Shown: piece after piece, positions 1-10,563 of the stretch | How the letters are laid out: the number at the start of each line of letters is the position of its first letter | Position numbering within the stretch: position 1 is the stretch's first letter | Assembly (NCBI GenBank): GCA_947462335.1 | Contig: OX381713.1 | Location: 19,832,381 to 19,896,380 of the forward strand | Reading direction: 5' to 3' | Origin: Harmothoe impar | Taxonomy: Eukaryota; Annelida; Polychaeta; Phyllodocida; Polynoidae | DNA length: 64,000 nt | Notes under the pieces: generated by a model | What the model was told of the DNA's origin: nothing | The model's database searches: none | Seen by the model: the letters and a program-made list of their open reading frames with translations, nothing else | Translations under genes and position numbers: made by a program

Positions 1-1699
1 GATATGGTGTAGTATTTTCAATCTCACTATAGTTTAGTTGATATTTCAAAGAATCTGCCTCATTCTATCAGAAATACACAACGTTGACATGTTTCTTATA
101 TTCAATATATTAGAAGTGTGCTTTGTTGCTTATTATAGGTCATTATGCGTTTAAAATGTTCGCGAGTATCGTGGAAATGTACAAAAACCCTATTGTGGCG
201 TCATCTGACGAAAAGAGCGGAGAACTATACTAGAGCATGTAATCGCCAGACCAGCAGGCGGCGGCAGAGTGGTCAAAAGACAATCTCGTAGTAGTAGGTC
301 TACTTGCATGTTGAGTAGCCGCCCTTGTGGTTGTAATTACCTAGCCTAGTTGACCCTGCCGGCCTGGTCAAGTGAAATTAGTAAGGAGACGACCCATTAA
401 CGTGCTCCACAGTCTTTAGACAGTTAAGACTATAGTCAAGACTGGAGAATTTGGCGAGACGCCCCTCTGGGAGGTCATAATCCTCAATGTTAGGTGTTAG
501 CTCATTAACATCAGATACCATATTAACAACCCATTTAAATGTTCATTTTAATAGCAACTCACCCTATTCTGACAAAATCCTATTAGCAGGTAACCTCTGT
601 GTAAACCATACTGCAAACATCTGCTACTTCCAGCGTCTGCCTCGTGACTGATAGTGTACAACAAGACGAAGTGGGCAGAGATTAGAAAAAATGAAGCTCT
701 TTATATAGCCGAGAGAGCAGCTAATCTGGATGTTCTAAGCTTGTTTTCACCTAGAGCTCCAACCCTCTTCCAGAGAGAATCAAATCGCTTTTCACCTGAA
801 CCCTTCCACCCCTAATCCATCAGCATGAAAAGAGAATTAACGAGTGTAACGTGCGCTACATGTATATGGGATTATAGCTGGTGAAGAGATAAAGCCGAGT
901 CACCTGTGTATACAAAGACTACAGGGGGTGATTAACGACAGGTGTGACGCGCCAGCCCGTGAACGGATTAAGCCAAAAAAAAATAAAAAGGTATGTTTCA
1001 GGTAACATGGGCAGAAAGACTGGAGTCGGTAGGTCGGATTTTTATTTTATTTTATTTTATTTTTTTAACATGAAAGTACTAGCCATCCTCCGTGGAAATT
1101 CTAAAAATGACCCAAAAAGTATAAAAATATGAAATTTTCTTCAAACTTGCTTAAAAAAAAACGTAGGGTCGACCCTGTTTTGCTAGGGTTGGTCGGGTGA
1201 CCTGAAACAAACCTTTTTTTTTATTTGGCCTTATCTTTCAAGCTGACGCTTAAATTCAACTAGCCAGCCGCCGTCCACACCACTCACTGCGACAAGAGGA
1301 GGTGCTGTTGTTTTACACTTGAGTCGCTTACCACATGGTCTCTACCTCACAGACAGACACGCGCCCCCTGTAGCTTTTTTTTTGTTTTTTTTTGTATACA
1401 CACGCTAATCTCATAACCCCCTTATCCGTTATACAGGTAACGAGTATTCTCTTTTAAAATAGCTGCCAGTCAGCTTAGCTCTAGAAGCAAGAAGGCGTGT
1501 ATAGGTGCCTTATAAGTCGGCAGGGGGTAAATACTAGTGAAAAAGGAAGGCAGGTGTGCAGGTAGCTTTTCTAACAGACACGTGTGTGCACTAAGCTGCT
1601 TAAGTCTAAACCCTCCCGCAGTAGTCAGGTGGCATGTGAAAACTTACTTAACTGATCTCTTACATTGAGTAGAGTCTCTGTGCTGAGAGAGCCTTTTCA
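1..1699. repeat. 1.7-kb direct copy of 8157-9855
   Basis: This segment matches 8157-9855 base for base apart from rare differences (for example gacgaccc at about 387 against gaccaccc in the other copy). The other copy lies inside the 9.4-kb Polinton-like element, so this is probably the interior of a second copy. It runs straight into the assembly gap at 1700. It contains a TTTTA-rich run near 1037-1066 and a complete copy of the AAGGCC/poly-A MITE at about 968-1233. No gene is supported; the 62-codon frame at 944-1132 is repeated identically at 9100 and has no recognisable homology. Confidence 0.9.
968..1233. mobile_element. MITE, AAGGCC-poly(A)-GTTTCAGGT family (copy in 1-1699)
   Basis: The left end reads AAGCC, an A-run, then GGTATGTTTCAGGTAACATG. 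The right end is the inverse: GGTGACCTGAAACAAACC, a T-run, then GGCCTTAT. A related inverted pair delimits 9124-9389 and 52466-52789. Half copies with the GACCTACC...CATGTTACCTGAAAC signature occur near 16780-16835 and 24606-24676. This is a non-coding family about 270-320 bp long. Confidence 0.65.
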
Positions 1700-1899
1700 N
1701 NNNNNNNNNNNNNNNNNNNNNNNNNNNNNNNNNNNNNNNNNNNNNNNNNNNNNNNNNNNNNNNNNNNNNNNNNNNNNNNNNNNNNNNNNNNNNNNNNNNN
1801 NNNNNNNNNNNNNNNNNNNNNNNNNNNNNNNNNNNNNNNNNNNNNNNNNNNNNNNNNNNNNNNNNNNNNNNNNNNNNNNNNNNNNNNNNNNNNNNNNNN
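1700..1899. other. Assembly gap of 200 N
   Basis: Exactly 200 undetermined bases. The round number suggests a fixed-size scaffolding gap, so the true distance is unknown. Reading frames that cross it are meaningless. Confidence 0.99.
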
Positions 1900-2331
1900 G
1901 AGGGATAGGCCACCCAGCCACTCATCACCATTGGCCTACTAAAGGACAAGACCCCTCGCTGGTCACAAAGCTGCTGATACCAGCAAAGGTGCAGTTGCTT
2001 CCGGGTTAAACCGGAAGCTGTGGTTCACATTGGCGTCGCTCGATGCTGACTAAGGTCCACCTCATCCTCACGTCCTGTCCTACAGCTCTGGACTCGTGTA
2101 CTGCATAAATGCCTCATGTCGGAATATATTATGTCAATGGCTTGACCAGAAATGAGTACATAGTCCTAAAATGTGTCGTTCAGATTTGCCAATAAACACA
2201 ACACACAGGGTGGAGATTACTAGCATATTATTATCTACACTAGTCCATACCTTTTCCTGACATAAAAGAAGTTTTCCAGGCTATCCCTCACAATGGCCTG
2301 CAGGAACATTTATTTCGCCAATCCCCACTTC
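1900..2331. other. Unique flank between gap and element
   Basis: About 430 bases between the assembly gap and the left target duplication of the 9.4-kb element. I see no gene, RNA or repeat in it. Confidence 0.5.
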
Positions 2332-2403
2332 CGCCTGAGTAGTATAGTATGTATCGGAACGGGACTATAGTTAAGTACTGTTTATTACTCAATCGACCTG
2401 CAG

Positions 2404-2656
2404 CCAATCAGAGGCCTCCCTTTTGGCGGGAAATTCAAAAGCAGCCAATGAGAGGCCTCCCTTTTGGCGGGAAATTCAAATAGGTCACGTGACCGGAAGT
2501 GACCTACTTCCGGTCACGTGACCTTTGGGCGGGAAATTCAAATAGGTCACGTGACCGGAAGTGACCTACTTAAGAGGGTCACGTGACCACCATGTTGGCG
2601 GGAAATTCAAATAGGTCACGTGACGGGAAGTGACCTACTTAAGGGGGTCACGTGAC
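2404..2656. promoter_or_regulatory. CCAAT / E2F / E-box array in the left TIR
   Basis: Visible sites are CCAAT at 2404-2408 and 2445-2449, and TTTGGCGGGAAA (canonical E2F form) at 2422-2433 and 2463-2474. Variants GGGCGGGAAA and GTTGGCGGGAAA lie near 2527 and 2594. Palindromic GTCACGTGAC occurs at 2484, 2513, 2546, 2578, 2615 and 2647. E2F-like sites are followed by TTCAAA, the reverse of the CHR hexamer TTTGAA. The same array is mirrored at about 11446-11700. Function is inferred only from motif identity. Confidence 0.55.
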
Positions 2657-2880
2657 TACTAGGTTGGCTTTCAAAATAAGTCACTTGAGATTTTGATGGA
2701 TAAATAAATTTAAAAAAAGAAAAAAAAAGCAAGCTGAAAAAGCTTGCTAAAAAATAATTTAAAAATACGGCTCTTTTTTTCTAGGAGGGGGGGAGAGGGG
2801 CACTCTGGGGGGCACTCTTTAAGATGCATGGGGGGGGGGAGGGGGGGGAGGGGGGGAGGGGCAGGGTTTTTTAAGAGTGA

Positions 2881-2927
2881 GACTCGCTTCTCTGCCCTCT
2901 CTAAAAGAGAGGGCAGAGAGGCGAGTC
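2881..2927. repeat. Hairpin inside the TIR
   Basis: GACTCGC plus a CTCTGCCCTCTCT-type arm is repeated in inverted order around an AAA loop, ending in GCGAGTC. The mirrored copy lies near 11180-11226. This is a strong DNA/RNA hairpin within each long TIR. Confidence 0.8.
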
Positions 2928-3051
2928 TACTTACAATGAAAGGTATCATGATTGCGTTTATGATGATGTGCATCATGATGTGACTATCTTACAACCCTAT
3001 GAGAAATAAGCAAGACATGGGCGTACTTACACGGGCTATTTGTAAACTAAT

Positions 3052-4690
3052 GAATGTGACTTCTTCGTTAAAATCAGTATCTACAACTCTTTTAAGCCTA
3101 AGGCTTTTTCTTGAGTTTATTCTTTTGTTCAATTTCGGGCCCACCTCAAAAGAGGAATAGGCCCTCTGTAGCACTTGTCGCTTGCTCATCAATCAGAGCC
3201 GGGGTGTAGAAGGCCCCTGCCCTGTCGGGTACGTTCTCCCTCTGGTACGTTTTTGGTTAGTTTGGAGCTCTCAGTCGACTGTCTTATCCACCTTAAAAAA
3301 ACCAGACTTTCGGTGTCTCATGATAAAACTGGTGCCTTATACTAAGCGCTGGATTACTTTCTCATTTTTTTAGTGTTCTATCCGATGCTTATTTAATTTT
3401 TGCACTGATAAAAACGGTTAGCTTGTACAAACACGCGGTCTATTTAAGTGTTAAGTGTAGAAAATGAACAGAACAGTGCACAGAAAATAGAGCTACCGAC
3501 TACATTTCGCCCAGTCACTCAGCGGAGAACAAAAGAACTACTGACGTAGTGTACCCGCTATTCCGACAGTTGGCGCCACCGTTATACTTTTCCCGCGTGC
3601 GACATGAAGCCCTGGGGCGGGTACTGGCTGTTTTGGTTGTAGGTACCGAAACATAAAAAACTACAGCCAGCCCAATGTCATGGTGAGACAGCTCTCTTAT
3701 TTTTACCTTGAGTAGCGTCCGTAGGGCCTATGACAAAACCTAGTCCCGTACACTGAGCAGCTTGAGGTCTGAAGGCTCATACAGAAAAATGTGTGGGTGT
3801 GTGGGTGTGTGGGTGTGTGGGTTGCTTTACGCCTTAGTTAACAGCTATGGTCATTTCAAGAGCGGTGATGGTGATCGAATCTATTGGCCCTTTTACCGAG
3901 ACAAGGGTTCTTTTACATCCCACACTACATAGCAGAGAGACGTCTAGCAGCCCCTAGAGGCCCCGCAGGGGGCTCGAGAGGTGCCGTGGAGAAGAGCAGA
4001 TATCCACGAGAGGCCACGCCAACAACCAAATTCTATCTTTATCCCGCGAGAAAAGGAGATAAGGGTCAAGGTTATGAACTATCAAAAGATTTTAGAGTAA
4101 ATTAAGTTATGAGATATTAATATAATGTACATATCTAGGGCCCGATATAGGGCCTCTGCAGATCCCCCTTCAGGGCCCCGATCCATGAGGCCTTAGAAAC
4201 GGAGCTGGGTCATGTAACCAAGGGAGATCAGCAGTTGTTGATGTCGGCGCTGCCGATAACGCTGGTAAATGACCGTTTTACTCATGTTTAGAGTCAGAAT
4301 AGCTTGAGTATTACTTGAATATCGAAGAGTAGAGGTCAAATTACCCCAGACAAGGTGTTTCCATCTAGAAATTCTCGACAGTATTTCCGAAAATTGCAAA
4401 TATTGGTCCCAGCCCCACGGGGCCCCATACCGAGTATTAAAAGTTTGAGATGCAACTTTCATTCATGCTGTTGACCAATCAGGGGGCTCTGTTTTTACGA
4501 CCTTGACTACATAGTAAAAGTGATTGACAACGTCAGATATCACTTGACGACGTCAAATATCGATCTGATATTTGATCCCTTGATATTTGATTCAAAACCC
4601 ACATCGAGTGGGATAAAGCCTTTTATCATCTTTTGATTGTGAGGCATACACTTTTCTTACACACAACAGCTGTCATCTATCAAGGGGCTC
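3052..4690. other. Element interior without a gene
   Basis: No coding region or RNA gene is recognisable. A (GTGTGGGT)n microsatellite lies at about 3790-3822. The segment near 3824-3920 recurs, diverged, near 6618-6735 (shared GCTTTACGCC and GTGATCGAATCTAT), so the interior grew by internal duplication. Confidence 0.5.
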
Positions 4691-4699
4691 TGGATAGGG

Positions 4700-4912
4700 G
4701 GTCCCCATGTCGAATGTCGATCTTAGAAAATGACCATGTCACATGACAATGTCACTTAATAATGTTCATATCCCATGTCGATTTTAAGAAATGTTCATGT
4801 CACCTGTCACTATGATTTTTTGGGCCTCATGTCACTTGTCATTAGACCTCATGTCGTTTGTCGATTATAAGAAATGGTCATGTCACCATATCGAATTTAG
4901 CGGTCCACACCC
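4700..4912. repeat. ATGTCA-rich repeat, inverted copy at about 10290-10450
   Basis: A degenerate array of CATGTCAC / CATGTCGAT motifs ends in TTTAGCGGTCCACAC. The right part of the element (10282-10450) carries the reverse complement, GTGGACCACTAAA followed by TCGAGATGAAG and GACATGA motifs. The two lie at roughly symmetrical depth in the 9.4-kb element. The inverted symmetry therefore extends beyond the 0.71-kb TIRs in older, patchy form. Confidence 0.6.
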
Positions 4913-5127
4913 ATTATCAAGTGTCAGGGCATGTTGGCTGCTTGAACACGTAGTCTGTCATCACCCTTGTTTCTGTGCCTTATCTAAACAGGCAATTAGT
5001 GGCCGCTAGCCGAGAGTACCTCCCTGGTCGCCTCTCCCGAATCTGCTAGACGTCTCACTGATAGGAGTGTGTGGGTGTGTGGGTCTGTGTGTGTCTGTTC
5101 GGTCTGTGTGTGCACGCGTCTTGCACT

Positions 5128-5216
5128 CTAGTCTTGCGGACCACTGTTAAGCCTGTGGTTGGAGAGCGCGACATAGCCGCTTGCTACACTCTCTAAACAG
5201 AGGTCCGCAAGACTAG
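5128..5216. repeat. Short foldback with 15-bp arms
   Basis: CTAGTCTTGCGGACC at 5128-5142 is exactly complementary to GGTCCGCAAGACTAG at 5202-5216, around a loop of about 59 bases. A second small hairpin follows at about 5235-5269 (TTAAAGGTGCAC with GTGCGCCTTTAA). These look like miniature inverted-repeat insertions. A tRNA was considered and is not supported. Confidence 0.7.
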
Positions 5217-6101
5217 GCCGGATCGCGCTCTTGCTTAAAGGTGCACCTCAACTCAGTGCGCCTTTAACAGCCGCCCCAAATAGGTGAAGTTCTTGACGCG
5301 GCACAGCGCCTCCCACCAGTAGCCAATCAGCGCGCCGAACGCCGGACACACCTCCACCGTGTGAGCCTCTAAGTAGGTCACACGAATCATACTAAGATGC
5401 CGATCTCTTCTGTCGGTTTGTCGCGGTGGCCGTGAGTGATCGCACGGTCGCCAAGATTCACTGCCTTGATTGGCAGAGGGGGGGGCTGATTACCCCCCGT
5501 CGGATGAATTGCGGCGAAACCATAATCAATTTTTCGCTGTTTTAGATAAAAGAGATCCAGAGCTATCCGCTCGTCCAAGAATTATTTTTCTATCAGCCCG
5601 GGATCACCCTCAAATTAAGGCCTAAAGTCCAAAAACCCAAAATTTTTTCCCTATGGGATTTCAGTGTCTAAGCGTTTTTTGCAGCCCCAAGGAGCAGCTC
5701 ACGGGCTCGAACCCTGTAAACGCTTTGACGCGCTTTCGTCGCCTTAGGCGACGTAGACCTACCCTATTTTTTTTTGGACCATGTTACCTGAACACGGATT
5801 ATTTTTTTGTTTGGCCCAATGAGCTCACAGCTAGACTAGATACCTCATGTTTTGGATTGGAGAAATCAGCAGAGCAATAAAAAAGCGCGGTGAGGCTAGT
5901 GTGGCCCCTGTGAGTTGTAAAATTGGTGCTAAATGTGGTAACCAGGCGGATGCTGAGTTCATTGATATTGTCCGTTAATGATACTTAAGGTGGGTGTTGT
6001 CTAAAGTTTTAATTGATATTACCAATGTGGCCAATAATGACTTCACAGTTGGGGCCCTCGCCCGCAGGTCCCAGATTCAGGGTATTCTTTGTTTATTGTG
6101 T

Positions 6102-6119
6102 GGCCCCTAAAGAGGGGCC
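6102..6119 (-). terminator. Histone-3'-end-like stem-loop, copy 1
   Basis: On the minus strand it reads GGCCCCT-CTTT-AGGGGCC: a 7-bp stem with a 4-base loop, followed by ACACAATAAACAAAG. It resembles the histone mRNA stem-loop but with one extra pair, and no histone frame is next to it. It also forms on the plus strand with an AAAG loop. Confidence 0.3.
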
Positions 6120-7251
6120 GACTAACTCTTTAGAGTTAGTTAGATGCTGCCACTGTGCTATGCAACAGCAGCTATTAATTACGCTTCATGTTGGGCGGCA
6201 TGGATCACTTGATGGGTGATACCTCAAAGCTCAAACACGGCAGAGCCGTGTGTGGCATGCGAGGACCAGTGGGTCAGGGGTGATCCGTTGCAAACAGAAT
6301 GCTGATCCGTGTGAGGTTCTGACTTTCTATAGTTTTTTATAAAGCCTTAGATATGGTGTGGTATTTTTCATCTCGCTATAGTTTAGTCGGTATTTAAGGA
6401 AACCGCCTCATTTCTATCAGAAATACACAATATTGAATTGTTTTTTATATTTTAATATATTAGAAGCGCGCTTTGTTGCCTATGTAGCTCATTATGCGTT
6501 GAAATGTTCGCGAGCATCGTAGGAATGTACAAAACCCCTATTGTGGCACCATCTGACGAAAGAGCGGAGAACTATACTAGCGCGTTTCGTTATTCACATC
6601 TTTTGACAGGGACTTGGTTGGTGGCTTTACGCCCTAATTAACAGCTGAAGTCATTTCAAGGGGGGTGATAGTGATCGAATCTATGGATACCTGAAGGTGG
6701 AAAGCACACACCCTACACTTTTACCGAGGCAATGGTGGTGCTGCTCAAAGGGTGTGGCGAGCTAGACTGGAGGATGTAATAACTAAGCAGCAGAAGGACC
6801 AAAAAGACAATCTCGTAGTAGTAGGTCTACTTAGATCTTGAGTAGCCGCCCTTGTGGTTATAATTACCTAGACTAGTTGGCTCTGCCAGCCTGGTCAAGT
6901 GAAAATTGGTAAGGAGACTATGAACTAAGCTAACATCTCATAAGTATTAGTTACCACCCCCTCACACCCGTTTAACAACGGATTCAGGGTCTAATTATGG
7001 AGACCCTAGAGTAAGATTAACAATATATCCCAATGTCTGTAGTAGACATTTACGACATGCAACTTGCCCCCTAGAAGGGATAGATCTGACCACAAGTCCG
7101 CAATATGGGACTCCCCCTCTGAGAGTATCAAGGTTTGCGTATAGTCTCTTGCAGGTTAATCTGTTATCTACCCCTTTGTCGACTTCGCCAAAATCCTGGG
7201 AGATTCACTTTAAACCTAAGGTCTACCCTTTTTATTCTTTGTTTATTGTGT

Positions 7252-7269
7252 GGCCCCTAAAGAGGGGCC
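7252..7269 (-). terminator. Histone-3'-end-like stem-loop, copy 2
   Basis: Same 7-bp stem and 4-base loop as at 6102. On the minus strand two AATAAA hexamers follow within 25 bases. It is conserved in the ~708-bp unit. Confidence 0.3.
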
Positions 7270-7962
7270 GCGGTGTTGATTAATTACACCACATGTTAAG
7301 CAACATGAGATCAAACCTTCCTCAAAAGCGACAAGGCTCAGAGTCCTGTTGGACGGGAACCCTGTGTGGCATTTGAAGACGAATGGTTGAGTGATCTGTT
7401 GCAGATGCCGTTCCGTGAGAAGTTCTGACTTTATATAGCTTTTATATCGCTTTAGATATGGTGTAGTATTTTCAATCTCACTATAGTTTAGTTGATATTT
7501 CAAAGAATCTGCCTCATTCTATCAGAAATACACAGCGTTGACATGTTTCTTATATTCAATATATTAGAAGTGTGCTTTGTTGCTTATTATAGGTCATTAT
7601 GCGTTTAAAATGTTCGCGAGTATCGTGGAAATGTACAAAAACCCTATTGTGGCGTCATCTGACGAAAAGAGCGGAGAACTACACTAGAGCATGTAATGGC
7701 CAGACCAGCAGGCGGCAGCAGAGTGGTCAAAAGACAATGTCGTAGTAGTAGGTCTACTTGCATGTTGAGTAGCCACCCTTGTGGTTGTAATTACCTTGAC
7801 CACAGGTCCGCAATATGGAGCTCCCCCTCTGAGAGTATCAAGGTTTGCGTATAGTCTCCTGCAGTTTAATCTGTTATCTCCTCCTTTGTCGACCTCGCCA
7901 AAATCCTGGGAGATTCACTTTAAACCTAAGTCCTACCCTTTTTTATTCTTTGTTTATTGTGT

Positions 7963-7980
7963 GGCCCCTAAAGAGGGGCC
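7963..7980 (-). terminator. Histone-3'-end-like stem-loop, copy 3
   Basis: Third copy of the GGCCCCT/AGGGGCC stem-loop, identical in stem and loop. The flanking AATAAACAAAGAATAAAA on the minus strand is also kept. Confidence 0.3.
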
Positions 7981-9123
7981 GCGGTGTTGATTAATTACAC
8001 CACATGTTAAGCAGCATGAGATCAAACCTCCTCAAAAGCGTCAAGGCTCAAAGTCCTGTTGGACGGGAACCCTGTGTTGCTTTCGAGGACGAATGGTTGA
8101 GTGATCCTACCGATCCGTCAGAGGTTCTGACTTTATATAGCTTTTATATCGCTTTAGATATGGTGTAGTATTTTCAATCTCACTATAGTTTAGTTGATAT
8201 TTCAAAGAATCTGCCTCATTCTATCAGAAATACACAACGTTGACATGTTTCTTATATTCAATATATTAGAAGTGTGCTTTGTTGCTTATTATAGGTCATT
8301 ATGCGTTTAAAATGTTCGCGAGTATCGTGGAAATGTACAAAAACCCTATTGTGGCGTCATCTGACGAAAAGAGCGGAGAACTATACTAGAGCATGTAATC
8401 GCCAGACCAGCAGGCGGCGGCAGAGTGGTCAAAAGACAATCTCGTAGTAGTAGGTCTACTTGCATGTTGAGTAGCCGCCCTTGTGGTTGTAATTACCTAG
8501 CCTAGTTGACCCTGCCGGCCTGGTCAAGTGAAATTAGTAAGGAGACCACCCATTAACGTGCTCCACAGTCTTTAGACAGTTAAGACTATAGTCAAGACTG
8601 GAGAATTTGGCGAGACGCCCCTCTGGGAGGTCATAATCCTCAATGTTAGGTGTTAGCTCATTAACATCAGATACCATATTAACAACCCATTTAAATGTTC
8701 ATTTTAATAGCAACTCACCCTATTCTGACAAAATCCTATTAGCAGGTAACCTCTGTGTAAACCATACTGCAAACATCTGCTACTTCCAGCGTCTGCCTCG
8801 TGACTGATAGTGTACAACAAGACGAAGTGGGCAGAGATTAGAAAAAATGAAGCTCTTTATATAGCCGAGAGAGCAGCTAATCTGGATGTTCTAAGCTTGT
8901 TTTCACCTAGAGCTCCAACCCTCTTCCAGAGAGAATCAAATCGCTTTTCACCTGAACCCTTCCACCCCTAATCCATCAGCATGAAAAGAGAATTAACGAG
9001 TGTAACGTGCGCTACATGTATATGGGATTATAGCTGGTGAAGAGATAAAGCCGAGTCACCTGTGTATACAAAGACTACAGGGGGTGATTAACGACAGGTG
9101 TGACGCGCCAGCCCGTGAACGGA

Positions 9124-9389
9124 TTAAGCCAAAAAAAAATAAAAAGGTATGTTTCAGGTAACATGGGCAGAAAGACTGGAGTCGGTAGGTCGGATTTTTA
9201 TTTTATTTTATTTTATTTTTTTAACATGAAAGTACTAGCCATCCTCCGTGGAAATTCTAAAAATGACCCAAAAAGTATAAAAATATGAAATTTTCTTCAA
9301 ACTTGCTTAAAAAAAAACGTAGGGTCGACCCTGTTTTGCTAGGGTTGGTCGGGTGACCTGAAACAAACCTTTTTTTTTATTTGGCCTTA
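9124..9389. mobile_element. MITE, AAGGCC-poly(A)-GTTTCAGGT family (copy nested in the 9.4-kb element)
   Basis: Identical copy of the 968-1233 element, nested inside the Polinton-like element. Confidence 0.65.
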
Positions 9390-9919
9390 TCTTTCAAGCT
9401 GACGCTTAAATTCAACTAGCCAGCCGCCGTCCACACCACTCACTGCGACAAGAGGAGGTGCTGTTGTTTTACACTTGAGTCGCTTACCACATGGTCTCTA
9501 CCTCACAGACAGACACGCGCCCCCTGTAGCTTTTTTTTTGTTTTTTTTTGTATACACACGCTAATCTCATAACCCCCTTATCCGTTATACAGGTAACGAG
9601 TATTCTCTTTTAAAATAGCTGCCAGTCAGCTTAGCTCTAGAAGCAAGAAGGCGTGTATAGGTGCCTTATAAGTCGGCAGGGGGTAAATACTAGTGAAAAA
9701 GGAAGGCAGGTGTGCAGGTAGCTTTTCTAACAGACACGTGTGTGCACTAAGCTGCTTAAGTCTAAACCCTCCCGCAGTAGTCAGGTGGCATGTGAAAACT
9801 TACTTAACTGATCTCTTACATTGAGTAGAGTCTCTGTGCTGAGAGAGCCTTTTCAGCCGTTTAAGAGGATTAACTAGGACAGGGTACATAAGGAGTGAAA
9901 CGCCGAATAGCGGCTACTC

Positions 9920-10285
9920 AGTCTCGTGCAGCACAAGCAGCAGCATCTAGCAGCGGCTTCAGCAGCAGCTGCACGTGCAGCACAAGCAGCTGGCAGCGAC
10001 TTCAGCAGCACAAGCAGCACGAGCAGCACAAGCCGTAGCATTTGTCAGCAGCATCCGTGACATCGTCAGCAGCAGCCCCCATGACCTTGTCAGCAGCACA
10101 AGCAGCCAGCAGCTGCTGGCAGCTGCTTCAGCAGCTGCTGGCAGCTGCTGCACGAGCAGTAGCACAAGCAGTAGCATCTGTCAGCAGCAGCAGCAGCAGC
10201 ACAAGCAGCCAGCAGCTGCTGCATGAGCAGCACAAGCAGCACAAGCAGCAGCACCGACAGCAGCAGCAGCAGCAGCAGCGGTGTG
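9920..10285. repeat. AGC/CAG-rich minisatellite
   Basis: A compositionally extreme tract of CAGCAGCA, GCACAAGCAGC and CAGCTGCTGGCAGC motifs in imperfect tandem, ending in a pure (CAG)8-type run near 10261-10280. It gives long Ala/Ser/Gln or Cys-rich frames in all six readings, none with gene-like features. The neighbouring copy (1-1699) stops at the assembly gap about 80 bases before the equivalent of this tract, so the tract may have broken the assembly. Confidence 0.85.
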
Positions 10286-10563
10286 GACCACTAAAGTCGA
10301 GATGAAGCCTAGTGACATTTGACATGAAGCTTGAAAAACACAGTGACAGGTGACATGAGCAATTCTTAAAATCGACATGAGATATGAGCATAATTAAGCG
10401 ACATCGACATGAGCCATGGCTATTTTTTAAGACAAACATCATATGTCATAGCCTCCTCATCCAAACCTCCACTAGTAGTGCTCTATAAGCGCAAGCTGTA
10501 AACCCTCTCCTCCCCTCGTGCACACAGGCGAATTATCAGAGTCAGCCAATGGTGTCAATACCC

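Larger units (their letters stand above)
2338..3051 (+). repeat. Left terminal inverted repeat of the 9.4-kb element
   Basis: The reverse complement is found at 11054-11764 with only small indels, mainly in a G-rich run near 2830-2870. In order from the outside: an AGTAGTATAG terminus, two CCAAT boxes, E2F-like sites, six GTCACGTGAC sites, a poly-A/T stretch, a G-rich tract, and a hairpin at 2881-2927. Identity stops abruptly after GTAAACTAAT at 3051. The near-identity of the arms implies recent insertion or gene conversion. Confidence 0.9.
6055..8640. repeat. Tandem units of about 708 bp
   Basis: The sequence beginning GACCACAAGTCCGCAATATGG at about 7089 restarts at 7797, a period near 708 bp, and a more diverged unit precedes it from about 6055. 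Each unit contains in order a GGCCCC/GGGGCC stem-loop, a TATATAGC-containing AT-rich stretch, the segment that opens GATATGGTGTAGTATTTTC (6351, 7456, 8157, also position 1), and a block with GTAGTAGGTCTACTT. No open frame is conserved between units. The promoter-like TATATAG and the hairpin suggest a transcription unit, but I recognise no known RNA. Confidence 0.75.

Noticed and set aside
1644..2009. Frames of 74-114 codons crossing the N gap
   Set aside because: They consist mainly of undetermined bases and have no recognisable sequence on either side.
2710..2983. Pro- and Gly-rich frames of 79-88 codons in the TIRs
   Set aside because: They arise from the poly-G/C tract and occur on both strands of each inverted repeat.
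5128..5216. tRNA-like foldback
   Set aside because: Only the outer 15-bp stem pairs; there is no A-box, B-box or cloverleaf.
6160..6300. Possible 5S rRNA or 5S-derived repeat
   Set aside because: ACTTGATGGGTGAT and GTTAAGCAACATG recall 5S motifs, but the spacing and the rest of the molecule do not match.
7243..7503. Histone gene upstream of the histone-like stem-loop
   Set aside because: The 86-codon minus-strand frame is not histone-like and no other histone frame is adjacent.
9959..10442. Ala/Ser/Gln-rich and Cys-rich frames on both strands
   Set aside because: All are translations of the AGC-rich minisatellite; they overlap in several frames and lack any domain.
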